From JAVBNT01 sp031551355 (lineage in GTDB: Bacteria > Vulcanimicrobiota > CADAWZ01), in NCBI GenBank assembly GCA_031551355.1, contig JAVBNT010000001.1:192736-256735 (forward strand): DNA of 64,000 nucleotides, given 5' to 3'. The notes under the pieces were generated by a model that made no database searches, was not told where the DNA came from, and saw only the letters and a program-made list of their open reading frames with translations. Of the stretch, positions 50,393 to 58,767 are shown piece by piece. Numbering within the stretch: the stretch's first letter is position 1; each line of letters opens with the position of its first letter. The translations under genes and the position numbers were made by a program.

Positions 50393-51937
50393 ATGAGCAT
50401 GGATGATAAGCTTAAAAAACTGGAACAGATGAATCAGGAAGCCGAGATGGCCGGCGGGGCGGACAGGATTGCCAAGCAGCACCGCAGCGGCAAACTCACT
50501 GCAAGAGAGAGAATTCTGACGTTGCTTGATGAAGATACTTTTATGGAACTTGATAAATTCGTTATGCATCAGTGCCGCGATTTTGGCATGGAGCAGATCC
50601 TTGGAGACGGAGTCATTACCGGTTACGGTAAGGTAAACGACAGGCTTGTTTATGTATTTGCCCAGGATTTTACCGTATTCGGAGGTTCGCTAAGCGGAGC
50701 CTACGGAGCAAAAATATGCAAAATAATGGATTTAGCGATGAAAAACGGAGCTCCGGTAATAGGTCTGAATGACTCCGGCGGAGCCAGAATACAGGAAGGT
50801 GTTGTCAGCCTGGCCGGATACGGCGATATTTTCAACAGAAATGTACTGGCGTCAGGAGTTATACCGCAGATCTCCGTAATAATGGGCCCTTGTGCCGGCG
50901 GTGCCGTTTATTCGCCGTCGATTACTGATTTTGTTGTTATGGTAGAAGATAAAAGTTATATGTTTATAACCGGGCCTGAAGTTATTAAAGCCGTTATGGG
51001 CGAAGAAGTAACACAGGAACAGCTTGGCGGGGCTTCAACACATGGCAGTGTGAGCGGAGTTTCACATTTTTCAACAAAATCAGACGAAGAAGCAATTCTG
51101 CTGGTGCGCGAAATGCTTAAATATATGCCGCAGAATAATCTTCAGGATCCGCCTGTCGTTATGTGTGACGATGATCCAAACAGAATGGAAATGGCCCTTC
51201 GTGACATTATTCCCGATGATCCGAGTAAGCCTTATGATATGACGGAACTTTTGAAAATGGTTTTGGATGATAATTATTTTCTTGAGGTTCATGATAAATA
51301 TGCAAGAAATATTATTGTCGGATTTGGACGCCTTGCCGGTTATTCCGTCGGCATTGTAGCCAATCAGCCCTCCTTACTTGCGGGCTGCCTTGATATTAAA
51401 GCGTCAATAAAAGCCGCCAGATTTGTAAGGTTCTGTGACTCATTCAACATTCCAATCGTTACATTTGTTGACGTCCCGGGATTCCTTCCGGGAACGGAGC
51501 AGGAATTCGGCGGCATAATAACGCACGGGGCAAAACTGCTTTATGCCTATGCGGAAGCAACGGTTCCTAAAATTACGGTGATCACGAGAAAGGCCTATGG
51601 CGGAGCCTATGATGTAATGGCCAGCAAACATATCCGTGCTGATCTTAATTTTGCATATCCGTCAGGTGAAATAGCCGTTATGGGCAGCGACGGAGCGGTT
51701 AAGATTATTTTCAGAAAGCAAATCAAGGAGAGTGCGGAGCCGGCAAAAACACAGGCTGAGCTGGTCGCCGACTACCGCGAAAAATTTGCCAATCCTTACA
51801 GAGCTGCAGAGCTTGGTTACATTGACGAGGTGATAGACCCTATATATACAAGACCGAAGCTAATTATAGCCCTTGACAGTCTCAGAAATAAAAGAGAAAC
51901 CCTGCCGCCAAAGAAACACGGCAACATACCTCTATAA
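50393..51937 (+). CDS. mmdA: Acyl-CoA carboxyltransferase, methylmalonyl-CoA decarboxylase alpha/12S type
   Basis: 514 residues from ATG 50393 (AGGAG at 50378-50382); a longer frame from 50330 lacks a site. The crotonase-fold carboxyltransferase pair is complete: RIAKQHRSGKLTARERILTL, FAQDFTVFGGSLSGAYGAKI, GLNDSGGARIQEGV, IMGPCAGGAVYSP for the N-half, and FVDVPGFLPGTEQEFGGIIT, AYGGAYDVMASKH for the C-half, which bind acyl-CoA and biotin. Together with the preceding gene it could catalyse methylmalonyl-CoA + pyruvate = propionyl-CoA + oxaloacetate; a decarboxylase role would need membrane subunits not found here. A strong terminator follows. Confidence 0.93.
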   Translation: MSMDDKLKKLEQMNQEAEMAGGADRIAKQHRSGKLTARERILTLLDEDTFMELDKFVMHQCRDFGMEQILGDGVITGYGKVNDRLVYVFAQDFTVFGGSLSGAYGAKICKIMDLAMKNGAPVIGLNDSGGARIQEGVVSLAGYGDIFNRNVLASGVIPQISVIMGPCAGGAVYSPSITDFVVMVEDKSYMFITGPEVIKAVMGEEVTQEQLGGASTHGSVSGVSHFSTKSDEEAILLVREMLKYMPQNNLQDPPVVMCDDDPNRMEMALRDIIPDDPSKPYDMTELLKMVLDDNYFLEVHDKYARNIIVGFGRLAGYSVGIVANQPSLLAGCLDIKASIKAARFVRFCDSFNIPIVTFVDVPGFLPGTEQEFGGIITHGAKLLYAYAEATVPKITVITRKAYGGAYDVMASKHIRADLNFAYPSGEIAVMGSDGAVKIIFRKQIKESAEPAKTQAELVADYREKFANPYRAAELGYIDEVIDPIYTRPKLIIALDSLRNKRETLPPKKHGNIPL

Positions 51938-51959
51938 TTTTTTGTTTTTACACACTTAT

Positions 51960-52003
51960 GGGGCTGTCTGGTTAAAGAAACAAGACGGCTCCTTTTTGTT
52001 TAT
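51960..52003 (+). terminator. Rho-independent terminator after carboxyltransferase genes
   Basis: GGGGCTGTCT (51960-51969) pairs with AGACGGCTCC through 10 bp including two G-U pairs, followed by tttttgttt. Confidence 0.82.
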
Positions 52004-52020
52004 TAACAAATGAAAAAAGT

Positions 52021-52052
52021 TCCTCACAGAGAAATGGAGAACACAGAGATTT
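52021..52052. repeat. CACAGAG-type repeat shared with MITE 2
   Basis: TCCTCACAGAGAAATGGAGA followed by ACACAGAGA resembles the complement of the MITE 2 interior (near 13645-13677), without the MITE ends. Confidence 0.5.
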
Positions 52053-52091
52053 TTGTATGGTAACCAAAAAAATGCTCACTTCACTTTATTT

Positions 52092-52146
52092 CTGTCATAA
52101 CACCCGTAAAACGGGTGTTATGACAGTTCAATTACAAACTGCTCTA
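52092..52146. repeat. Perfect 16-bp hairpin with a solo element end
   Basis: CTGTCATAACACCCGT (52092-52107) pairs perfectly with 52111-52126 around a loop of three A. It runs directly into 52121-52146, which matches the right end of the 28.8-kb element (ATGACAGTT-x-x-ATT-x-CAAA-x-TGCTCTA). No T-run follows, so it is not a typical terminator. The remaining bases to 52280 hold no frame. Confidence 0.65.
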
Positions 52147-52280
52147 GTCAATAAACTTGTATTTGCCGGCAATATTTACAAATAGTTAATAATACATTCA
52201 TTATTGTGCTTGAAAATGAATACCTTTTGTTGTATGCTTACCCCTAGAATGCTAATTATATACTTAAAGAGGAGATCGCA

Positions 52281-53069
52281 ATGAATTCGGTAAACAGTTT
52301 TAGCCCAAGTCCTTCCATGCAAACATTACAGCCATTAGCAGCTACGGCACAGACCAGTGTTCCGGGACAAACAACTCAATTACAGGCGGATGCACTGTCC
52401 TTTTCGCCGCAGTATGATCAGATGAACGGTTTAAACACAGCGGTTCAAAATCAAAATGGCCTGCAGGCCGCGCAGCAAAATACTCAGCAGTCTGTCAGTA
52501 ATTCTCTGACAAATTCAAATTTGAGTCTCGGCGGCGGTATTCCCGGCGGCCTTTCGGAGAATTCGGCAGCGGCTCCCAAAGCGGCGACCGCTGAAACAGC
52601 TAAACTTCCGGGAGGTTCCAACTATAAGCAGGTACCGGAGGATGTGCAAAAATATCTCGCAGACAGAGGTGAGACAATATCCTATGACAACCATAAAATA
52701 AAAGGAAAAATTCCTCTTGTTGAAAGACAGAATGTGAGGGTCAACGCCAATATGGCCGCCGGACTTGATGCGATGCTTGAAGCGGCAAAAAAAGACGGGG
52801 TCGATCTCCAGCTCAGATCGGGATACAGAAGCTATCAGCAGCAAAAGAATCTTTGGGATGCCGGTATGGCTAAAAGAAATAATAATGAAGCGGAAAATAA
52901 AAAATGGGTGGCAAAACCTGGCGGCAGCAACCATGAAGAAGGTATGGCTGTAGATTTCAAAAATAATACCGGCGCACATAAATGGGTAAAAGAACATGCG
53001 GCTGAATACGGTTTCAGCAATTACAGTCCGGAGCCCTGGCATTACGACTTTGTAGGTTTTGGTGAGTAA
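52281..53069 (+). CDS. VanY-type D-Ala-D-Ala carboxypeptidase domain protein (M15B)
   Basis: 262 residues. The catalytic C-terminal domain has the M15B motifs LRSGYRSYQQQKNLW, S-x-H-x-x-G-x-A-x-D as GGSNHEEGMAVDF, and EPWHYDF with the third His ligand. It would trim D-Ala from peptidoglycan stems. Unusually, there is no signal peptide: the first 110 residues are Gln/Asn/Ser/Ala-rich and probably disordered (NGLQAAQQNTQQSVSNSLTN). Such tails occur in proteins exported by non-Sec routes or in bacteriophage/secretion-linked enzymes. AGAGGAGA precedes the ATG. Confidence 0.88.
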   Translation: MNSVNSFSPSPSMQTLQPLAATAQTSVPGQTTQLQADALSFSPQYDQMNGLNTAVQNQNGLQAAQQNTQQSVSNSLTNSNLSLGGGIPGGLSENSAAAPKAATAETAKLPGGSNYKQVPEDVQKYLADRGETISYDNHKIKGKIPLVERQNVRVNANMAAGLDAMLEAAKKDGVDLQLRSGYRSYQQQKNLWDAGMAKRNNNEAENKKWVAKPGGSNHEEGMAVDFKNNTGAHKWVKEHAAEYGFSNYSPEPWHYDFVGFGE

Positions 53070-53071
53070 AG

Positions 53072-53941
53072 GTGTCCGTTCTTAGATATGGGTTCATCCC
53101 CGATATGAGAGTTTCATATCGGGGATTTGCAACAAGAGAAGATAAAAACTTAAATACTGCGGAAGAATCTTTTTTGAAAAGATCAGATATCGAACTGACG
53201 GCCCGTTATCTGGCTCTTGAGGATGACGGCGCACATGTCATTATCACAAGAGAGATTGTACCTTCCAATCCCGGTATGACTTTTGCCGAAGAAATGTTTG
53301 CCGCTGAAATGAGGGCTTTAAAAATTGGTGCCAAACCGATTCTCCCTTTATTTTCAGGAAAAGCCGTTGCATATTATCATCTTTCCAACCGGGGAGAGAT
53401 AATCGAATCCACAGATGTTGCCCCCGTTATTTTTATGCCGCTGCCAAGGGAGCCGGTCGAACCCGGAGGTGAATGGCATCTGGCATCATATATTGATATG
53501 GACGGCAATACAACGGAAATAAGAACCGACTATGTTTTTGAAGAAATAATTGCAACAGCCGATGACGAAACGGATAACGATTTTTCCAATGCTTACCGGA
53601 TATCCATGAAAACGCTGCCGGTCACATTCATCAGCAGCAATTCACAGGGTCAGTCGGTTGAAGTCACCATTTCCCGCGAAGGTTATTTTATATACTCTCC
53701 TATCAGCAAAGCTATCTTAAAGCTTGATCACAGACTGAATTTTATGTCCGGATATGACGAGGGAACTTTGGTTGAAACGGTTGAAACATCTTTTTTTGAG
53801 TTGATTGAATTTCATTTGCCCGAGGATGAAGGCATTGAAGAAAGTCCCGAAGATGAGCTGACGGGCAATGAAATTACGGCAGATGAGTCTGAAGCGGAAA
53901 ATACAGACGAAGAAGTCCAATCAGAAAAATCTAAAGATTAA
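53072..53941 (+). CDS. Unknown protein, possibly beta-rich, acidic C-terminal tail
   Basis: 289 residues from GTG 53072, or 278 from ATG 53105. The gene starts 2 bases after the VanY gene. Nothing in it matches a family I know: TARYLALEDDGAHVIITREI, KAVAYYHLSNRGEIIESTD and VFMPLPREPVEPGGEWHLAS suggest beta strands, and the last 40 residues are strongly acidic (DEGIEESPEDELTGNEI). No signal peptide. A perfect 11-bp hairpin overlaps the start region and covers ATG 53105, so translation may depend on coupling to the VanY gene. Confidence 0.55.
   Translation: MSVLRYGFIPDMRVSYRGFATREDKNLNTAEESFLKRSDIELTARYLALEDDGAHVIITREIVPSNPGMTFAEEMFAAEMRALKIGAKPILPLFSGKAVAYYHLSNRGEIIESTDVAPVIFMPLPREPVEPGGEWHLASYIDMDGNTTEIRTDYVFEEIIATADDETDNDFSNAYRISMKTLPVTFISSNSQGQSVEVTISREGYFIYSPISKAILKLDHRLNFMSGYDEGTLVETVETSFFELIEFHLPEDEGIEESPEDELTGNEITADESEAENTDEEVQSEKSKD
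53096..53124 (+). promoter_or_regulatory. Hairpin over the start region of the 53072 gene
   Basis: TCCCCGATATG pairs perfectly with CATATCGGGGA around a 7-base loop. It overlaps the alternative ATG at 53105 and lies 27 bases after the VanY stop. There is no T-run behind it, so it is more likely to affect translation or mRNA stability than to terminate. Confidence 0.55.
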
Positions 53942-53949
53942 CCTGTTAA

Positions 53950-54087
53950 AATACTTTATACTTAAAATCGGTCTTTTTTGCTGATGAAAACCAGGACTTT
54001 TATCTCCCGGACAAGCAGGAAAAAACGGCCGATTTTGTTGTTAGAAACCCGCAGGGAAAAATTGTTGTTTCAGGAATATTTCTTTCT
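53950..54087 (+). other. Open but start-less frame upstream of the folate transporter gene
   Basis: The frame of the transporter stays open upstream to 53950 and reads protein-like (SVFFADENQDFYLPDKQEKT, then ADFVVRNPQGKIVVSGIF), yet it has no ATG, GTG or TTG. It may be a remnant of a deleted gene. No THF riboswitch consensus was seen. Confidence 0.35.
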
Positions 54088-54645
54088 ATGAAGTTTCCCA
54101 CAAGAGTTCTTGTTTATATGGCTGTGTTAGTTGCCTGTTCCGTGATTCTCAGAAGAATCCTTACTGTTCCTCTGCCGATAGGGATTCTCAATTTCGGCGG
54201 TTTTCCTGTTGTTTTTGCGGGATTGCTTTTGGGACCTTACGCAGGCGCAATGGTAGGAGCCGTAAGTGATATTTTAGGCTGCTTTTTGTTCCCGCGCGGA
54301 CCTTACCTGCCTTATTTTACAATTACGTCAATGCTGACCGGATGTCTGGCTCCTTTGGTTATAAAATATTTGGGAATGCAAAAAAATACGCCTTTCTGGG
54401 CGATACTTCTATCTGTGGCCGTTGCACAGGGTGTAACAAAAATGCTTTTGATACCGGTAATCATGCAGCATTCGTTCGGCATTCCTTTCGTATATACTTT
54501 TATTAAAGGTTCGGTGATGGAACTGATCCATATTCCGCTTTATGCGGTATTATCGCGTTCTATTTTGCTTACGCAAAAGGAGAGTTATATAACTCCCTTA
54601 AGAAAAATATTTCTGATGCCTTCAAAGAAAGAGCAAACCATATAA
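54088..54645 (+). CDS. folT: ECF transporter S component, folate family (FolT)
   Basis: 185 residues with about six membrane helices. The pattern LPIGILNFGGFPVVFAGLLL-GPYAGAMVGAVSDILGCFLF is the S-component signature (GP-x-x-G-x-x-x-G-x-x-x-D), and GPYLPYFTITSMLTG resembles folate-type members. It would capture folate or 5-formyl-THF and use the shared EcfAAT module encoded elsewhere. The next gene, fhs, starts 13 bases later and consumes tetrahydrofolate, which supports the substrate assignment. There is no clear ribosome site, so expression may depend on the upstream frame. Confidence 0.8.
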   Translation: MKFPTRVLVYMAVLVACSVILRRILTVPLPIGILNFGGFPVVFAGLLLGPYAGAMVGAVSDILGCFLFPRGPYLPYFTITSMLTGCLAPLVIKYLGMQKNTPFWAILLSVAVAQGVTKMLLIPVIMQHSFGIPFVYTFIKGSVMELIHIPLYAVLSRSILLTQKESYITPLRKIFLMPSKKEQTI

Positions 54646-54658
54646 GGAGGATATTCCG

Positions 54659-56362
54659 GTGAAATCAATGCCTTCGGATCTTGAGATTGCACAGCAATCG
54701 GAAATGCTGCATATAGAAAAAATTGCCGCTCAAATGGGAGTGGGGGATGACGATTTTGAATTGTATGGAAAATACAAGGCAAAGCTGTCGCTTGATGTTA
54801 TAAAAAAGATGCAGACACGTCCTTTGGGAAAATATATCGTTGTAACAGCGATAACTCCTACGCCTCTCGGAGAGGGAAAAACAGTTACAACGATAGGGCT
54901 TTCAATGGGGTTGGCCAGGATTGGCAAAAAAGTCGTGACTGCCATAAGGCAGCCATCTCTGGGGCCTGTTTTTGGCATAAAAGGCGGGGCCGCAGGCGGA
55001 GGATATTCACAAGTGCTGCCGATGGAGGACTTTAACCTGCATTTTACCGGTGATGTCCATGCGGTGGGAGCTTCACACAACCTGCTTTCCGCTTTCGTTG
55101 ATAATCATGTTTATCACGGCAATAAATTGAATATTGATCCATACTCAATATTATGGCCAAGGGTTCTTGATATCAGCGACCGTTCCTTGCGCCATGTTAT
55201 AACAGGGCTTGGCGGACGGCTTGACGGAAATCCCAGGGAATCATCGTTTATGATAACCGTCGCCTCGGAAGTAATGGCGATTCTGGCATTGGCAAAAGAC
55301 TATCAGGATTTGCGCCAAAGACTCGGAAAAATTGTAGTTGGGTTTACTAAAGATAAAAAAACCGTAACTGCCGATGATTTGCATTGCGCCGGCTCGATGG
55401 CAGCTCTTTTAAAAGATGCCGTAAAACCTAATCTTATACAAACCAGGGAACATACGCCGTGCCTCGTACACGCGGGGCCGTTTGCCAACATTGCCCATGG
55501 CAACAGTTCGGTAATCGCCGATTTAATAGGTATAAGATGCGGGGATTTTCTCGTTACTGAAAGCGGATTCGGTGCCGATTGCGGCGCCGAGAAATTTATG
55601 AATGTAAAATGCCGTGTAAGCGGACTGAAGCCGGACGCAGTCGTTATGGTTGCTTCCATCAGAGCGCTTAAGATGCATGGCGGGGCCGGTAACGTCGTCG
55701 CCGGCAAACCTCTGCCTGAAGAAATTATTGCGGAAAATATTCCGGCTTTGGAAAAAGGCTGTGAGAATCTGATAAAACATATAGAGAATATGAATCTTTT
55801 CGGGGTTCCTGTTGTTGTTGCGCTGAATAATTTTTCAGCGGATACTCAAAAAGAAATTGATACGGTTGAAAAGATCTCCAGAAATGCCGGTGCCTGCGGG
55901 TTTGCCGTCAGCAATGTCTGGGCCGAGGGCGGGGAAGGCGGAAAAGAGCTTGCCAGAGAGGTTGCCGAGGCATCCGGGCGAACTTCAAAATTCGAATTTT
56001 TATACGAATTATCTATGCCGCTTGCCGACAAGATCGAAACCATTGCTACCCGTATTTACGGAGCGTCCGGGGTTGAATATTCCCAGGCTGCAAAAGACAA
56101 AATGAAAATATACCGGGATTTGGGATTTGAGAATATGCCGGTCTGTATGGCAAAAACTCATCTTTCAATCTCTCATGATCCTAAACTAAAGGGCAGACCG
56201 TCAAACTTCGTTCTGCCGATAAAAGATATAAACGTATCGGCCGGAGCAGGATTTATTTATCCTCTTTGCGGAGAAATGAGAACGATGCCGGGATTACCTT
56301 CAACTCCCGCCGGAAACGGCATTGACATCAATGAAAACGGAGTTATATCCGGACTCTTTTAG
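54659..56362 (+). CDS. fhs: Formate-tetrahydrofolate ligase
   Basis: 567 residues, the usual 550-560. Makes 10-formyl-THF from formate, ATP and THF, the entry step of the methyl branch of acetyl-CoA synthesis and of one-carbon supply. The P-loop is TPTPLGEGKTVTTIGLSMGL, followed by RQPSLGPVFGIKGGAAGGGY, MEDFNLHFTGDVHAVGASHN, the THF-site GADCGAEKFMNVKCR, and the C-terminal GEMRTMPGLPSTPAGNGIDI. GTG 54659 has an AAGGAGG site at 54644-54650; ATG 54668 is an alternative. It follows folT by 13 bases and precedes the zf-TFIIB array by 26. Confidence 0.96.
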   Translation: MKSMPSDLEIAQQSEMLHIEKIAAQMGVGDDDFELYGKYKAKLSLDVIKKMQTRPLGKYIVVTAITPTPLGEGKTVTTIGLSMGLARIGKKVVTAIRQPSLGPVFGIKGGAAGGGYSQVLPMEDFNLHFTGDVHAVGASHNLLSAFVDNHVYHGNKLNIDPYSILWPRVLDISDRSLRHVITGLGGRLDGNPRESSFMITVASEVMAILALAKDYQDLRQRLGKIVVGFTKDKKTVTADDLHCAGSMAALLKDAVKPNLIQTREHTPCLVHAGPFANIAHGNSSVIADLIGIRCGDFLVTESGFGADCGAEKFMNVKCRVSGLKPDAVVMVASIRALKMHGGAGNVVAGKPLPEEIIAENIPALEKGCENLIKHIENMNLFGVPVVVALNNFSADTQKEIDTVEKISRNAGACGFAVSNVWAEGGEGGKELAREVAEASGRTSKFEFLYELSMPLADKIETIATRIYGASGVEYSQAAKDKMKIYRDLGFENMPVCMAKTHLSISHDPKLKGRPSNFVLPIKDINVSAGAGFIYPLCGEMRTMPGLPSTPAGNGIDINENGVISGLF

Positions 56363-56388
56363 CCTGAGTTAATTATTGGAGGAGCTAT

Positions 56389-56841
56389 ATGCCTGAAGCA
56401 AGCGTTTTAAACTGTCCTTCCTGTTCGTCTTCAATGACAAAGAGGGTCTTAAAAGATGAACTTGACGGCGAGTATGTGATTGATATTTGTGTAAATTGTA
56501 CCGGTATCTGGCTTGACGGATTGGAATTGGGGAAAATTTTGAAGACTGCCAATGCCGAACCGGAAAAACGTGAACCTCAGGCCTGTATGGATATCAGCCA
56601 GGGCTCGAAGAAGCTTAACTGTCCAAGATGTTCAGTAATCATGAGAATCAATGAAATGGATGGTATCTGCGTTGATTCATGCGGAACCTGCGACGGCATC
56701 TGGCTGATAAATACCGAGATTTATCAATTGCTGGCATTTTCGGTCAATCATTCCGTTTACGGAGAAGAACATAACAGGGTAGATATTTCGGTAACGGATA
56801 TCTGCCATGTCTTTAACATACTTACGAACCTTTATTATTAA
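56389..56841 (+). CDS. Double zf-TFIIB zinc-ribbon protein, array copy 1
   Basis: 150 residues with two zf-TFIIB ribbons: CPSCSS with CVNCTGIWLDGLELGKIL near residues 7-50, and CPRCSV with CGTCDGIWLINTEIYQLL near residues 75-116. In the second ribbon the last half reads LINTEI instead of LDxxEL. No catalytic region and no membrane helix. These domains bind zinc and probably nucleic acid or proteins; their cellular role is not known. A GGAGGAG site precedes the ATG. First of five tandem copies, 26 bases after fhs. Confidence 0.82.
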   Translation: MPEASVLNCPSCSSSMTKRVLKDELDGEYVIDICVNCTGIWLDGLELGKILKTANAEPEKREPQACMDISQGSKKLNCPRCSVIMRINEMDGICVDSCGTCDGIWLINTEIYQLLAFSVNHSVYGEEHNRVDISVTDICHVFNILTNLYY

Positions 56842-56894
56842 GGCTGTTGTAAAATATAAGTTTAAAAAGAAATCTAATAGGGGAGGAAAATTAA

Positions 56895-57569
56895 ATGCAG
56901 GAATTTGGTTCATTGACCTGTCCGTCCTGTTCTTCTTTTATGAAACAGCACTGTCTGATGGATACAATGGGCGAATCGTTTATGATTGATTATTGTACCG
57001 GCTGCGGAGGATTTTGGCTCGACAGGGGAGAGTTCATGAAAATTGTTAAAGCCGGCGCCAATACTGTCCCGGCAAAAATTCTCAATACCCCTAACTATAA
57101 GGAAAGCGATGAATTTAAGCCGGAAGGGACAAGGAATTGCCCGCGATGTTCGGTTGTTATGCCGATAAAAGAAATAAAAGGCGTTAATCTTGACTTTTGT
57201 CCTCAATGTGCCGGTATCTGGTTTGATAAAAACGAACTGGGCGATTTGATTAATAATAAGGATGCCGTAAGAGACCGCAGAGGAGAGGTTTATGACGGCA
57301 GGACGAATTATGACGGCGGAGATAATTATAATAAGAGCGACCTTTCCGCGCGCATAAATACTCTTGGAGAAGAATACCGCAGCGGTGAAGAGCTGCCGGA
57401 ATATGCAAAAAAGACTGAAAAAACAAGCGGTGCTAGCAATATAAAATTTGACTATAAGCTAACGCCTCCGAAGAGCGTCGAACAGGAAACAAGGGATATT
57501 AGAAATGCCTGCTTTTGGATAAATATGGTTATGAATGATATTTTTTATATGATGCTCAGATTCAAGTGA
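56895..57569 (+). CDS. Double zf-TFIIB zinc-ribbon protein, array copy 2
   Basis: 224 residues, the longest of the array. Two zf-TFIIB ribbons occur in the first 115 residues: CPSCSS with CTGCGGFWLDRGEFMKIV, and CPRCSVVMPIKEIKG with CPQCAGIWFDKNELGDLI. The extra C-terminal 110 residues are polar and Asp/Asn/Tyr-rich (RTNYDGGDNYNKSDLSARIN), ending in a short hydrophobic helix (ACFWINMVMNDIFYMMLRF) that could anchor it to a partner. GGGGAGG precedes the ATG, 53 bases after copy 1. Confidence 0.82.
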   Translation: MQEFGSLTCPSCSSFMKQHCLMDTMGESFMIDYCTGCGGFWLDRGEFMKIVKAGANTVPAKILNTPNYKESDEFKPEGTRNCPRCSVVMPIKEIKGVNLDFCPQCAGIWFDKNELGDLINNKDAVRDRRGEVYDGRTNYDGGDNYNKSDLSARINTLGEEYRSGEELPEYAKKTEKTSGASNIKFDYKLTPPKSVEQETRDIRNACFWINMVMNDIFYMMLRFK

Positions 57570-57647
57570 AAATGACGGTAATATTCACGCGTGATCCTTT
57601 GGGGTTATACGATATATTTAATGGTTGAGCTTAAGGAGGTATTAAAA

Positions 57648-58205
57648 ATGGTTGACGACAGTTATTACACTAGAAACAGTAAAAAAAACAAACCGAAAAC
57701 AGAGATAAATGAAGACACCTTTTTATGTCCGGGCTGCGCTGATCCCATGAGGAAAATATTAGCTCAGGACGAGACTGCCGAGGATTATATTATTGATTTT
57801 TGCACCGGCTGTGCCGGTGTCTGGCTGGATCAGGGAGAACTGCAAAAAGCGGTAAAAATGCGCAAAGGAATACCTGTTAAAATTCTTAATTTAGCTCCTT
57901 ATAAAGATATTAACGAGAGAATTGCCGAAGGTCAGCGTAAATGTCCAAGATGCAGCCAGTTATTGGAAGTCAAAAGAATCCATGACATCAACATTGATTT
58001 ATGTCTGGAATGCGGCGGATTATTTTTGGATCAACATGAACTTTATGATTTGGTTTGCGATACAAAACAATCAAAAGGCATTTATACATATACCCCAAGT
58101 AATGGCAGCCCGGATCACTTTTACAGAGATATGCAGGCCTTGGAGATGGGGGCGGATATGATTAATACGATACTGAATATTTTTGCCGGCAGAAGGTACT
58201 ATTAA
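57648..58205 (+). CDS. Double zf-TFIIB zinc-ribbon protein, array copy 3
   Basis: 185 residues from ATG 57648 (AAGGAGGT at 57633-57640); an ATG at 57621 and the frame start at 57591 lack a site. The N-terminal 20 residues are basic. Ribbons: CPGCADPMRKILAQD with CTGCAGVWLDQGELQKAV, and CPRCSQLLEVKRIHD with CLECGGLFLDQHELYDLV. The C-terminus again carries a conserved-looking helix, RDMQALEMGADMINTILNIF. Copies 3 to 5 share the linker phrase PVKILNLAPYKDINER, showing common descent. Confidence 0.82.
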   Translation: MVDDSYYTRNSKKNKPKTEINEDTFLCPGCADPMRKILAQDETAEDYIIDFCTGCAGVWLDQGELQKAVKMRKGIPVKILNLAPYKDINERIAEGQRKCPRCSQLLEVKRIHDINIDLCLECGGLFLDQHELYDLVCDTKQSKGIYTYTPSNGSPDHFYRDMQALEMGADMINTILNIFAGRRYY

Positions 58206-58333
58206 ATTAAATATCATTTTTTTTTGCCGGGCTATGTCTAATAGAAAAAAAATTCGAAAGATAGCCGTTCGTATGAAAGGAAATATATTTAGCAATTGAT
58301 TCTGAAACATTTTTATTATGAATGGAGGTTTTT

Positions 58334-58750
58334 ATGCAAAAAAAAACTATGACTTGTCCGGCGTGTTCATCTTTCATGAGAACCCAAATACTTAATGATG
58401 CCGCCGAGAAAGAGTATCTCATTGATTATTGTACCGGCTGTGCCGGAATATGGCTGGATCAGGGAGAACTGCAAAAAATTATCGAAGCCGAAAATAATGT
58501 TCCCCTTAAAATATTGAATCTGCCTCCGTATAAAGACGGTTCGGACAGGATTCCGGAAGGAGCACGCAAATGTCCCAGATGCTCAACCCTTATGGAAGTA
58601 AAGCAAATGAAGGGTATTACCATTGATATGTGTCCCGGTTGCGCCGGAATATGGCTGGATAAAAGTGAACTCTATGATTTGCTTTTCGACACTTCCCAGG
58701 CTAAGGGAGTTTATGCGCCTCAGGAAATAAATATAAAATACTATACTTAA
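58334..58750 (+). CDS. Double zf-TFIIB zinc-ribbon protein, array copy 4
   Basis: 138 residues from ATG 58334; an in-frame ATG at 58322 overlaps the GGAGG ribosome site and is not the start. Ribbons: CPACSSFMRTQILND with CTGCAGIWLDQGELQKII, and CPRCSTLMEVKQMKG with CPGCAGIWLDKSELYDLL. Both are complete, so this is the most canonical copy. The linker PLKILNLPPYKDGSDRIPEG is nearly identical to that of copies 3 and 5. The gene begins 128 bases after copy 3. Confidence 0.83.
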   Translation: MQKKTMTCPACSSFMRTQILNDAAEKEYLIDYCTGCAGIWLDQGELQKIIEAENNVPLKILNLPPYKDGSDRIPEGARKCPRCSTLMEVKQMKGITIDMCPGCAGIWLDKSELYDLLFDTSQAKGVYAPQEINIKYYT

Positions 58751-58767
58751 CTTAATGGAGGAAATAT

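Noticed and set aside
53942..54087. THF riboswitch upstream of folT-fhs
   Set aside because: The gap does not contain the conserved THF riboswitch segments I know.
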